DNA of 64,000 nucleotides, taken from the NCBI GenBank assembly GCA_028023455.1, contig JAQFVV010006203.1:7778821-7842820 (forward strand), read 5' to 3'. The notes beneath the pieces were generated by a model. The model was not told where the DNA came from. It ran no database searches and saw nothing but the letters and a program-made list of their open reading frames with translations. Within the stretch, counting starts at the first letter, position 1, and every line of letters starts with the position of its first letter. The translations under genes were made by a program, and so were the position numbers. Shown in pieces: positions 48,301-54,732 of this stretch. The DNA is from Epiperipatus broadwayi. Lineage: Eukaryota; Onychophora; Udeonychophora; Euonychophora; Peripatidae.

Positions 48301-50983
48301 ATGAAATGTAGAAAATACTTGACATTTGGATATTGTAAAAAATAATCAATAATCATTTAAAAATAGAGCTATATTTAAAATGAAAAGCATAGGCACAAAT
48401 AAAAATTTAAGTTAGTTTATCCAATGAAATAAATTTCTGAAAGTTGTATCAAAAACAAATTTTAAATATTGATTTCAAGGCAAAAAAATTAATTGAGAAA
48501 AAAAAGAAGTCATTTTAAAATTATAATCTAAAAATTCTGAAAAATATTGTCAAATATTCATTATTAGTTATTAGAAAATTACTATAAAAAAACAATTTAA
48601 GGAGTTTTAAATTTGAAAACAAATTATTAATGAATGAGCGGGAGAAAAAAATAAGGCATTTAATTGCCCATTTCTTTTTAAAATTAATGTGAAGTAAAAA
48701 CGAAAAAAATAATTTCACTTTTAATATAAAATGGAGCTATGTATTTAACTATATGACTTCAACTATAAGCTATTCAAAGAAAAATGTAAACAACAAAGTA
48801 ACAAAAATGTAAATAAATAAACAAAAATCCAATAAAATTCACATATTTTATGATATTCAAGAAACCAGTTTTCCATCTCTGAGTGCCATATGTTTAAAAA
48901 AAGAAATAAAATTTGTAAATAAATTTTACAATAACTCCAGTAGTAATTTTTCCACCTCTGAACACTGTACATGATTATATATATATTAATAAATTTCTCT
49001 AATTTATATTGAAAACACATACATGTTATTTTTCCTTTCAATATTTTGCAATATAAAATAATTTTTGAGGATAATGCTAAAATTTTTAGAATATACTAAA
49101 AGTTGATACTAATTTTAAAATGTCAAAACAATGAGGGAATCTAATTTCTTGATAAGATTTTACTATTATGTTTGTATAAGAGAAAAAAGTTAAAGAAAAA
49201 AAAAAGAATATTGTCCAGAATACATTTAATAGCAGCAAATGTCAGACATTTCGCTATTTACTTTATTTTAACCCTTAAACCGCTAATTTTATCATTGGTT
49301 GTATCAGATAAAAATCAAATCTTTTAATTGGCCAACTCACAAACTGAAGACAAAGCCTATTGTTAAAACATATTCGCCTATAATATTAAATTCAACTCAG
49401 ATACGTTTATAAAAAGTATATAATTAATTTTTAAGGTTGTGAAGACAACGAAAGTTCTTTCAAAAATAAATTGCTATTTATTTATTCTAAGATATTGAAT
49501 ATCGGCAACATAAAAGTTATAATGTAAACAAAAAGATCGACTTTTACGTTATAGAAAAGTAAATATTTCTTTTTATTACAACTTCAATATTTGTACTAAA
49601 ATCTTCAATATTTTTCGAAAATAATTTTGTTTTTTTATTATTCTCTCTGAAAATTATGTTTAATTTCCATAAATATTATTTAATAATAATTTAAATCGTA
49701 TTCGAAATGAAAATCTCAGCGTTTTTCTTTATTTTCTTTGATCAGGCAGTTTCTTTGTTCTTTCCAGCCAATCAGAATGTCTTTTTCGGCTGAGAGCATG
49801 CTAAGAACCAATCACAAATAATGTTCCTTCTTTGTTTAGGTTTAAATGCGTTTTTTTCTATTTTTTACTTCTAAAATAAATCGGAAGATGTCACCATCGT
49901 ACAGAACTTTTAAAAACGAATTCAATACGTATTTAACGAATTTTTTCGTATGAAAATGAACTGAGTTAGAGTGATTTCAGATGTCGACGAGGAGCCTCGT
50001 CGAGCGCGGGAAAAGGGTTAAAAATAAAAATATGATAATTAGCTTTTTTTCTCATTCTTATTGCTTCTGACAATGCATGAGTGAACTAATAGTAAAATAT
50101 TTATAAATGTGATTAATAACTATTATTATTGACTTTTTAAAATTTTGTTTACACTATAATCTTAAATTATATATGCATACCATATATATAAAGGGTCTGT
50201 GTTATATAAATGTACAAGTTGAAAAGTACTTTACATTTACAGTTCAATAAATAATACATATTCTATTCTAATCAATATTTGTCAACAAAAAATGAGCTAT
50301 TATACACTATATACATTTGTACATGACGGGAGCTAGGAACAAAATATAGTGTAGTTCAGTTCCACTGTGTGTGTGTATATATATATATATATTTATATTA
50401 CATTTGAATGTTTGAAGTTATTTATTTATATATTTTTATTTATGTTTTTAAATAAAATATACTAATCTTCAAATATTGATTAAGTTTATTTTTTATTAAT
50501 ATATAAAAGTAAATACTAAAATTTTAGATCTCTAATGTACTGATTAAACATTATTTTTACAAAAAGTTCTGGAATCAAAAAAGCATGAAAAATGAGAATA
50601 GAACTACCAGTAAAAACTAGCTTCATAATTGTTTAGTAATATAAATATATATATTTCCTGAAAAAAATCATTGAAGTTATTGAAATAATATAAAAAAATA
50701 TATAAATTATAAAAGACAATATAATTAAAATACATAATTTATAAAATTAATTACATTACCAAAGTTGGTCGCTGTTGACTTTTGGCAATTTTTTGATGTT
50801 TGCGTCGATCTGCCCAGCTTCTATATATTACATATGCATTAAAAAAAACACAATGAAATTACTAAAAATAAAATTAAATTCAAAAACATTCCCAAAGTTA
50901 ACAAAAATCTTACTTGAATCTACGGACAGTGATCACTTGGAATTCAAAGCGTTTTGAGCAGTAATCTCTCACAGCCATTGCAT
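24294..50983 (-). CDS. pasha: pasha / DGCR8 gene, partial (8 internal exons, both dsRNA-binding domains)
   Basis: DGCR8/Pasha is the RNA-binding partner of Drosha in the nuclear Microprocessor, which crops primary microRNA hairpins. Reading minus strand, exons at 50914-50983, 50760-50820, 44845-44920, 44672-44773, 44491-44589, 41573-41658, 32578-32678 and 24294-24393 join in phase with GT/AG junctions throughout. The product follows the family from the end of the central heme-binding region ([20 protein letters not shown]) through dsRBD1 ([14 protein letters not shown] ... [17 protein letters not shown]), a linker, and dsRBD2 ([31 protein letters not shown]). The linker is TTLEILIP plus an acidic stretch. 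The 5' exons with the WW motif and start codon, and the 3' exons with the end of dsRBD2 and the Drosha-binding tail, were not found. They are inferred to lie outside or in very distant exons. No stop or frameshift is seen in any exon, so the gene appears intact. Confidence 0.93.
25394..26430 (-). pseudogene. RTE reverse transcriptase C-terminal half (copy 2)
   Basis: Readable frames: [20 protein letters not shown] and [12 protein letters not shown] (26428-26240), then [18 protein letters not shown] (26090-25878), with the F-A-D-D catalytic box intact, then the long 181-codon frame 25939-25394 with [44 protein letters not shown] and [19 protein letters not shown]. The order is as in copy 1. 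Frameshifts separate the pieces, so it encodes no continuous enzyme. Confidence 0.85.
26610..27560 (-). pseudogene. RTE endonuclease end and RT start (copy 2)
   Basis: 27548-27342 gives the last third of the APE-like endonuclease ([34 protein letters not shown] with the terminal Asp-His). 26997-26776 gives the inter-domain segment ([20 protein letters not shown], then VGDFYQELY). The RT start with GNDGI is at about 26660. Frames are interrupted. Confidence 0.8.
27930..28435. repeat. Palindromic repeat with tRNA-like ends (family B, copy 1)
   Basis: The left arm (about 27935-28120) and right arm (about 28270-28432) are reverse complements: ACATGTGAAAAAGATAAATG, CTGAACCAACACTCATCA and CCCACACATATA pair with GATCATTTATCTTTTTCACA, TGATGAGTGCTGGTTCAG and TATATGTGTGTGG. 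Each outer end carries a tRNA-like module: right end B box GGTTCAAATCC at 28409-28419, left end (minus) GGTTCAAATCTCC preceded by TGGCTACTGGGAG. The roughly 150-bp centre contains CATCATCAGATTTTCAG, which on the minus strand is a CTGATGATGG phrase. Other copies: 31150-31680 and 63866-64000. Confidence 0.7.
28436..31149. other. Pasha intron sequence, no gene or repeat end recognised
   Basis: AT-rich intronic DNA. The ORF at 29469-29714 (minus) is a translation of A/G-rich low complexity and is not supported. The short TATATA/ACACAC microsatellite at 29935-29965 is the only ordered feature seen. Confidence 0.4.
31150..31680 (+). repeat. Family B repeat, copy 2, with internal tandem duplication
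   Basis: It shares GGTTTAGCATGAAATA, GATTATTTATCTTTTCAACA and the terminal GTGTGAAAGTC module with the copies at 28 kb and 63.9 kb. Two tandem units of about 155-175 bp are visible: 31288-31461 and 31462-31616, both starting CCATTAAAGTAYGAGGTTTG and ending AGYGTTATGAGAT. The proximal part (31170-31233) carries, on the minus strand, CTGATGATGG...AGGCC...GGCC GAGA ... TTGTC, a hammerhead-like arrangement with a mutated GAAA. Confidence 0.65.
32332..32357 (+). mobile_element. Ultra-short 5'-truncated copy of hammerhead-like family A with 12-bp target duplication
   Basis: Only 26 bp of element, TGATGATCATGTGATGTTTA followed by TTGGCT, identical to the 3' end of the family A copies. It is flanked by perfect copies of TAAAATTATGAA at 32320-32331 and 32358-32369. 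It fixes the 3' terminus of the family and shows target-primed insertion. Confidence 0.75.
32578..32678 (-). CDS. pasha: pasha exon g (start of dsRBD2)
   Basis: 101 bp after an 8.9-kb intron. It reads [20 protein letters not shown] then [14 protein letters not shown]. The E-D-x-R-V-x-E-L...S-P-Y-Q-I-L-x-E-C-L-x-R sequence is the first helix of dsRBD2. Acceptor TTTGATAG, donor AGAG|GTAAAT. Confidence 0.95.
32680..35800. other. Pasha intron sequence, no gene recognised
   Basis: AT-rich intronic DNA. Phrases near 33390 (GCAGTATCTTATACTGC) and 33730 (GCAGTATAAGATACTGC) are short palindromes that, with ATTAAAAATA/TTTAAAATAA flanks and TTGAAATGATATTT-like phrases, suggest a decayed inverted repeat spanning about 33010-34040 (TCTGAAACACTTTAGTCAGA near 33070, and a reverse-complement-like counterpart near 34015). 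No coding content. Confidence 0.4.
35801..40700. other. Compositionally distinct intron block (plus strand G-rich over C), possible non-coding transcript
   Basis: Across this block the plus strand carries visibly more G than C and long A/G runs, unlike the flanks. At 36866-36920 a CCAAT box (CCAATCA) is followed by ACAAAATATAAGAACTAG and a GC-richer ACGGAGCGGG. AATAAA occurs at 39779 near the end of the skewed region. No frame is open beyond 60 codons (37134-37316). The block also contains Illumina adapter sequence (38347-39100), so part of it may be misassembled. Alternatives are a decayed retroelement or foreign or misjoined sequence. Confidence 0.35.
38347..39100. other. Adapter-bounded segment: probable assembly artefact
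   Basis: 38347-38362 reads ACGACGCTCTTCCGAT, and 39068-39087 reads AGATCGGAAGAGCGTCGTGT, followed by A and then CTCTTCCGAT again. These are the two orientations of the Illumina TruSeq universal adapter. The 705 bp between them (38363-39067) looks like one sequenced library insert incorporated with its adapters. No natural feature has this sequence. Confidence 0.95.
41573..41658 (-). CDS. pasha: pasha exon f (dsRBD1 end and acidic linker)
   Basis: 86 bp after a 2.8-kb intron. It completes Ala then [13 protein letters not shown], then the polar linker [17 protein letters not shown]-x-T-L-E-I-L-I-P is the conserved end of dsRBD1. Acceptor AACTTCAG, donor TTACG|GTAATG, phase 0. Confidence 0.92.
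42362..42585 (+). mobile_element. Hammerhead-like retroelement family A, copy 2
   Basis: Starts TTAAAACAGGCAAAACTC, carries GAGTAATCAATGGATGCCAG, and ends near GGTGATCATGTGACGTTTAG, colinear with the 45976-46343 element but with only one ribozyme-like module. On the minus strand (42527 to 42469) the order is CCAAGGCTCCTCA, CTGACGA, AAACCACAAGCC, AGAAACTGGTC, TGGGGATATTGGAT. The core is CUGANGA-compatible, GAAA and GUC are kept, and helix II is degraded. No flanking duplication was found. Confidence 0.65.
44491..44589 (-). CDS. pasha: pasha exon e (dsRBD1, strands and helix 2)
   Basis: 99 bp after an 82-bp intron. It reads [19 protein letters not shown], then [14 protein letters not shown]. 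The G-T-S-K-K-x-A-K motif is the conserved helix-2 RNA-contacting patch of dsRBDs. Acceptor TATTTAG, donor GCAG|GTAGAG. The GTGYGTSKK arrangement is close to insect Pasha. Confidence 0.95.
44672..44773 (-). CDS. pasha: pasha exon d (dsRBD1, helix 1 side)
   Basis: 102 bp after a 71-bp intron. It reads [18 protein letters not shown], then [16 protein letters not shown]. This is the most diagnostic block: NPNGKS-x-VCILHEY is essentially a signature of DGCR8/Pasha dsRBD1. Acceptor TTGTTTAG, donor TTGG|GTAAGA. Confidence 0.95.
44845..44920 (-). CDS. pasha: pasha exon c (lead into dsRBD1)
   Basis: 76 bp after a 5.8-kb intron. It reads [20 protein letters not shown] then PNPRK, equivalent to the family's K-L-I-T segment just before dsRBD1. 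Acceptor GTTTTAG, donor AAAG|GTTAGG. The last base starts a Glu codon completed in the next exon. Confidence 0.9.
46077..46136 (-). ncRNA. Candidate hammerhead-like module (minus-strand partner)
   Basis: This is the inverted copy of the module at 46177-46235, read on the minus strand: ATCCAAGG, CTGATGA, AGGCCACAAGCCA, GAAAC, TAGTTC, TGGGGATATTGGAT. There is one extra T before the cleavage position, which may abolish activity. Having the module on both strands means a transcript from either direction would contain one copy, and a read-through RNA could fold as a long hairpin instead. Confidence 0.45.
46177..46235 (+). ncRNA. Candidate type-I hammerhead ribozyme (plus-strand module)
   Basis: Helix I: ATCCAA (46177-46182) pairs with TTGGAT (46230-46235), then an internal loop, then CUUCUCA-side bases pair with UGGGGA (46222-46227) by six pairs including two G-U. 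Core CUGAUGA at 46192-46198. Helix II is GGC/GCC with a CACAA loop and an A-A mismatch at its base. GAAA at 46212-46215. Helix III is the minimal self-complementary ACUAGU (46215-46220). The GUC cleavage site ends at 46221. All invariant core bases are present. The weak points are the A-A mismatch where a G-C is normal and a two-base-pair helix III, which in known short-helix-III hammerheads works better as a dimer. Confidence 0.6.
46640..47215 (+). pseudogene. Cryptic coding-like remnant, family unknown
   Basis: The plus strand at about 46730-46860 reads [20 protein letters not shown], then [20 protein letters not shown]. After a gap, 46975-47195 reads [17 protein letters not shown] and [18 protein letters not shown]-like stretches. 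The more even base use and amphipathic, charged sequence look protein-derived. I do not recognise it. A LINE ORF1 or a processed host pseudogene is possible. It lies in the 5.8-kb pasha intron on the opposite strand. Confidence 0.35.
47576..47760. mobile_element. Short palindromic MITE (about 185 bp), copy 1
   Basis: Terminal inverted repeats of about 44 bp: AAATCAGCATTTATTTTTTA ... GTGTCTGTATACAATT at the left, and ACAATTGTATATAGACAC ... AAATAAATGCTGATTT at the right. The centre is unusually GC-rich (GGACGGGCCCCCCGGGGGGG, 47651-47670) and is followed by TGTGTAAACGCTTTTGCGAG. No ORF. Confidence 0.75.
48060..48176. mobile_element. Partial copy of the 47.6-kb MITE
   Basis: It contains TTAACACTCGCGAAAGCG (about 48072), TTTGCACAATTTGGCTTGAA, ATGAATGTAATTACAATTGT and the terminal AAAAAATAAATGCTGATTTA. 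It is one terminal repeat plus the centre of the element at 47576-47760, in the opposite internal arrangement, with the other terminal repeat missing. Confidence 0.7.
48177..49267. other. Pasha intron sequence, no gene seen
   Basis: AT-rich intron. The open stretches at 48521-48718 and 48763-49041 (minus) are low-complexity translations lacking any recognisable domain. Confidence 0.4.
49272..50017. mobile_element. piggyBac-type MITE, 746 bp, TTAA target duplication
   Basis: TTAA (49268-49271) is followed by CCCTTAAACCGC, and the other end is GCGGGAAAAGGG followed by TTAA (50018-50021). TTAA duplication with CCC...GGG ends is the piggyBac hallmark. A subterminal perfect palindrome TCGACGAGGAGCCTCGTCGA lies at 49984-50003. 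Inside are two CCAATCA motifs (49769-49775 and about 49809-49815). There is no transposase ORF, so it is non-autonomous. Confidence 0.85.
50022..50759. other. Pasha intron end, no gene seen
   Basis: AT-rich sequence with a GTGTGTGTGTATATATATAT microsatellite at about 50370. It runs into the donor of exon b. No other feature. Confidence 0.4.
50760..50820 (-). CDS. pasha: pasha exon b
   Basis: 61 bp after a 93-bp intron. The first base completes the Lys codon, then [20 protein letters not shown], like the W-[AS]-[DE]-R-R block that precedes dsRBD1 in the family. Acceptor TATATAG, donor TTTG|GTAATG. It ends in phase 0. Confidence 0.9.
50914..50983 (-). CDS. pasha: pasha exon a (heme-binding/dimerisation region end)
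   Basis: 70 bp. The acceptor TTTTTAG precedes ATGCAATGGC and the donor is CAA|GTAAGA. It starts two bases into a codon and reads [19 protein letters not shown] then RRF, matching the conserved Y-x-x-K-x-F-[DE]-F...V-T-x-[KR]-[KR]-F stretch after the DGCR8 WW region. It ends with the first two bases of a Lys codon. The ATG in it is not a start: conserved sequence continues upstream in the family and an acceptor site abuts it. Confidence 0.9.
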
Positions 50984-51250
50984 CTAAAAATTAAAATATT
51001 ATATGCCCTGATGAACAATCTAAATCTCATGACATATGTTTTTATAAACATATATATATACATAGCTATGTAAATATTGAGCCAAATTATGTTACAGAAT
51101 ATATTTGATTGAAAAAAAAAACATTAAAAAAGTTTAGATTAAAAAAAATACTCAATCTTAAAAATTTATTTTATAGTTCAAAGATAGAATATTTTTAATT
51201 TTGATTTTCAGCTCTATTTACCATTACCTCTTTCATATGGATTATATTCT

Positions 51251-52100
51251 TATATTTTTTAAAAATATATTTAAACTTTTGAATCATTTATCTATAATTA
51301 CAGACATAAATACTCTTACCATACAGAAAAATTCATAAATTCACAAGTTCCAAAAAATGTAACATCAAATAAAATAAAAATATATACATGTATAATGAAA
51401 TCTAAATCTATTGCTTTTCAAAGTTCTTAAAAAGAATATGATGATTTCTTTTATATCTTTTATTAGGATGAATCTTTTTCTTTATAGATGCCTTTAACAT
51501 TTGGAACTTTTGGGGTACAAGATAAAAATGAAGAATTCATATGCGACTTATTTTGGAGATTCTGAAGCTATGGATTATCTCAGGTAAGACATATTATACA
51601 TGGTTTGAAAGATAATTTTGTGAGGAATACAAAGAAATTATAACTGAAGATGTAATTAATACTTAGTTCATGATGAATTAGAAATTATGAACAAACAATA
51701 AAATAATAATTATGTAGATGTTGAAATTTCTTTTTTCCTTATTTTTTAAATGGTTATCAATATTTGTCTTAGACTTACTGTTTTCATTAATTTTTCTAGT
51801 TTCTATTAATGGAATTTTTCTTGCTCTAAAATAATTAAAACTGAAGTTATTGTGAAAATTGTGTCTCAGGTTAGTATTTTAAAAAATTCAATACAGTGTT
51901 TTAGACTGAAATAATTATATTATATTTTTTAAAAATATATTTAAACTTTTGAATCATTTATCTATAATTACAGACATACTCTTACCATGCAGAAAAATTC
52001 ATAAATTCACAAATTCCAAAAAATATAACATCAAATAAAATAAAAATATATACATGTATAATGAAATCTAAATCTATTGCTTTTCAAGGTTCTTAAGAAT
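51251..52100. repeat. Direct duplication (about 180 bp) flanking the second exon-like segment
   Basis: 51251-51436 and 51926-52100 are near-identical, both containing ATTTAAACTTTTGAATCATT, ATCTATAATTACAGACATA, TCTTACCATRCAGAAAAATT, TATATACATGTATAATGAAA and TCTATTGCTTTTCAARGTTC. Between them sits the 0.45-kb dispersed segment (51441-51900). The second unit lacks AATA relative to the first. It looks like one local duplication with the segment in between. Confidence 0.8.
51467..51583 (+). other. Exon-like 117-bp block, copy 2
   Basis: Same 117-bp length and same TTATTAG acceptor-like and CAG|GTAAGA donor-like borders as 11978-12094. The 3' two thirds read KMKNSYA and YFGDSEAMDYLR, but an inserted T early on closes the first third of the frame. 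The protein is unrecognised. Confidence 0.35.
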
Positions 52101-52263
52101 AGTTCCCAAAAATCATTACAAATTATGAATAAGTTAATGCTTATTCTCCGAAATACATGCAAAGTACAGCTAAGATTTTATAAATTCACAGCATGTCTCC
52201 TATTATTTACTAAATGTGTGTAACTCAAAATTAACAAACTTTTCTTATACCGTTGTAATTTAT

Positions 52264-52602
52264 AAATATATACACTTAGGCACTATCATAAGAAAAACTA
52301 TTAACAACTATGTATTTAAGCCAATAAACATCACATGACCACCAGACCACCTCTTATGCTTGTGTATAACTGTTGTTAAAACAAGGAAAACTCACTATAT
52401 ATATATATGCCTTCTGGCATCCATTGATTACTCTAGTTTGCTGTGTGTGGCAATATATATAGTGAGTTTTGCCTGTTTTAACTATGTATTTACAGAGGCT
52501 TAGTACTTTCAAGGCCATAAGTCACCCTTAAAAGTGCTAAGCTTCAGTAAATATGCAGTATTAATAACTTTTCTTATGATAGTGCTTAAGTGCATATATT
52601 TA
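52264..52602. mobile_element. Palindromic MITE interrupted by a family A retroelement
   Basis: Left AAATATATACACTTAGGCAC and TATCATAAGAAAAACTATTA pair with right TAATAACTTTTCTTATGATA and GTGCTTAAGTGCATATATTT. The inner arms GGCTTAGTACTTTCAAGG and CCTTAAAAGTGCTAAGC pair around 52524. Removing the 52319-52479 insertion and one duplicate restores a palindrome of about 165 bp. The host MITE is older than the insertion. Confidence 0.75.
52319..52479 (-). mobile_element. Hammerhead-like retroelement family A, copy 3 (internal deletion)
   Basis: Flanked by perfect 13-bp AACTATGTATTTA at 52306-52318 and 52480-52492. Read on the minus strand it starts AAAACAGGCAAAACTCACTA and ends GTCATGTGATGTTTATTGGC, as in the other copies. 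The ribozyme-like module is deleted, leaving GAGTAATCAATGGATGCC between the inverted AACTCACTATATATA arms. No ORF. Confidence 0.8.
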
Positions 52603-53288
52603 AAAATGTGTGAGTATATAATTTTAATATGACAGTAATTAGAAATATGTATATATATATAAAGTGGGATTAATATAAACTACAATATCTTTTATATTTT
52701 TATTTATGAGATTTTAATTTTATCAATAACAAAACATAAGTGAAAATGTACTAAAAATCGTGATTCAATATTTTATTCGTCTTAGGAAAATTCTAATATA
52801 TTACTTAATGAAATCATTTTTTATTGATACGTGTCTTGTAGAAACTTAGTGCCTCAATTTAAAGTAAAATCTTTCTAAATAATTTCCATGATAGCTGTTA
52901 TGCTCAACATATATGTGATGCAATATAAATACTCCTTGAAAGCAATTCAGCACTTCACGAGACTTGATCAAATTCAAGACAATTTCCAAGCCCATCAGTG
53001 TCTTCGTTTATTTAATGCAATAGAAATACAATATAATACTTCAGGATAATATATTAAACCAGTGTTCTTCAACCCTTTGTCCGCGGCCCGGTGCCGGGCC
53101 GCAGAACTTTTCTGCAAGTCCGCATGCTAGATGGGCAGTAAAAAGTTTGTAATAATAAATAATAAGAGTTTAATCTTTTAATTAATATAGCCAATTTTTA
53201 TTTATTTTTTCATCTCATTTTTACTCAATTAAAAAAATTCATATTTGTAAAGTATTAAAGATTTTAAGACTTCTCATTCGATAATTTA

Positions 53289-54090
53289 ATATACAAAATT
53301 AACAAAGCGTATGCCACACTTGAATGAGAAGCTATAAAGATACACAGAAATTATTACACGCTAAGCGCTTTCGAGATCTTTTGCCTCATATTCATAGCGG
53401 TACTGTGAGCTGCAGAACGAAAAAATAGGGCAAGGGAAACAAAACAGTATGCAAAGCATATGCAAATGAACTAGATAGTCCAATGTTTGGAGATGTCAAA
53501 GCAGGTATCTCATCTATTGATGGAGTTATTATTGCCATTAATAAAATATGCTTCTCTGATTTTCCGCTTGCAATAATAACTCCATCAATAGACGAGATAC
53601 CTGCTTTGACATCTCCAAACGTTGGACTATCTAGTTCATTTGCATATGCTTTGCATACTGTTTTGTTTCCCTTGCCCTATTTTTTCGTTCTGCAGCTCAC
53701 AGTACCGCTATGAATATGAGGCAAAAGACCTCGAGCATTCCAAGAAGACAGGACATTTGTTTGAACCTTCCAGCCCTAAAATAGTCTGTATTGAGAAAAA
53801 TGACATCAAGCGGAAAATCAGAGAAGCATATTTTATTAATGGCAATAATAACTCCATCAATAGACGAGATACCTGCTTTGACATCTCCAAACGTTGGACT
53901 ATCTAGTTCATTTGCATATGCTTTGCATACTGTTTTGTTTCCCTTGCCCTATTTTTTCGTTCTGCAGCTCACAGTACCGCTATGAATATGAGGCAAAAGA
54001 CCTCGAAAGCGCGTAGCGTGTAATAATTTCTGTGTATCTTTATAGCTTCTCATTCAAGTGTGGCATACGCTTTGTTAATTTTGTATATTC
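53289..54090 (+). mobile_element. Truncated Penelope-like element with pseudo-LTRs, nested in the hAT
   Basis: Three copies of one 3'-end module occur: inverted at about 53289-53570, direct at 53571-53735, direct at about 53845-54088. Between the two direct copies is the only coding remnant. A body flanked by direct partial repeats (pseudo-LTRs) with an inverted extra copy at one side is the known PLE insertion structure. The module contains ATGAATATGAGG...CCTCGAAAGCGCG, a hammerhead-like but core-degraded stretch. The first direct copy is joined to the body exactly within it (CCTCGA|GCATTCC). Confidence 0.8.
53735..53907 (+). pseudogene. PLE C-terminal ORF fragment
   Basis: About 57 codons: HSKKTGHLFEPSSPKIVCIE, then KNDIKRKIREAYFINGNNNS, then INRRDTCFDISKRW and a stop. 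It matches the C-terminus of the PLE at 59.3-60.2 kb (KRKVKEACFIAMDCNAINRK, DTCFTISRKWSN). This is the stretch that follows the GIY-YIG endonuclease in Penelope-type proteins. Everything upstream is missing. Confidence 0.75.
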
Positions 54091-54732
54091 AATTAAAAAA
54101 AAAAACAGAACAAAAACAAAATCTAATCAATCATTCATAAATTAATTTGTTTTTCTAGTTATCACAGATGTTTATGGGGGGGGGGGGAGGGTAGAATTAA
54201 ATTTTTTATTACTTTTCTAAAAAAATTAAAAAAAAAGTTTTTTATTATATAAACTCCATATATATATATATATAAAACTTTATCTTATATATTTAACATT
54301 GTTATTTTGATCAGTTATAACAATTATGCTTATCTTTAAGAAAATTTATCTATAGACTTCTGCCAGTCTGCGAAATCTTATCCTTATTTTTGTTGGTCCG
54401 CGGAACCTTATCCTTATTTTTACTGGTCCGCAGGTGTGAAAAGGTTGAAGACCACTGTATTAAACTAATACATGAATAGGCACAGAAATCTGGCAATGAA
54501 TTAAGCTCCAAATGCTTTTAACTATCTTTGATGAAGCACTATTCTTGACCACAGTATTTCTGTCTTTATTTAAACAACAACAAACAAAAAAAAATGAAGA
54601 AAATATTGCATCACAAAAGTGATTTCTCAATAATTGATGCAATAAAATGACAGTTTAAGGAATAATCGTTACACATAAAAAACAACAACAATAATTAAGT
54701 GTTATTAATTTTATTTTTTACAATCGTTAAAT

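Larger units (their letters stand above)
53060..54457. mobile_element. hAT element with nested Penelope-like insertion, 8-bp target duplication
   Basis: The left end is CAGTGTTCTTCAACCC, the right end GGTTGAAGACCACTG. TATTAAAC flanks both sides (53052-53059 and 54458-54465). It is the same family as 16148-16836: the right 350 bp, reversed, matches that element's left part, including the AAAAATAAGGATAAG repeats next to GCGGACC. It differs from the 689-bp copy mainly by the PLE inserted at about 53289-54090. Confidence 0.92.

Noticed and set aside
53483-53985. Several overlapping 60-94-codon frames (both strands) with an identical C-terminal segment
   Set aside because: They arise from the repeated and inverted PLE pseudo-LTR modules. 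Only the 53735-53907 stretch matches PLE protein.
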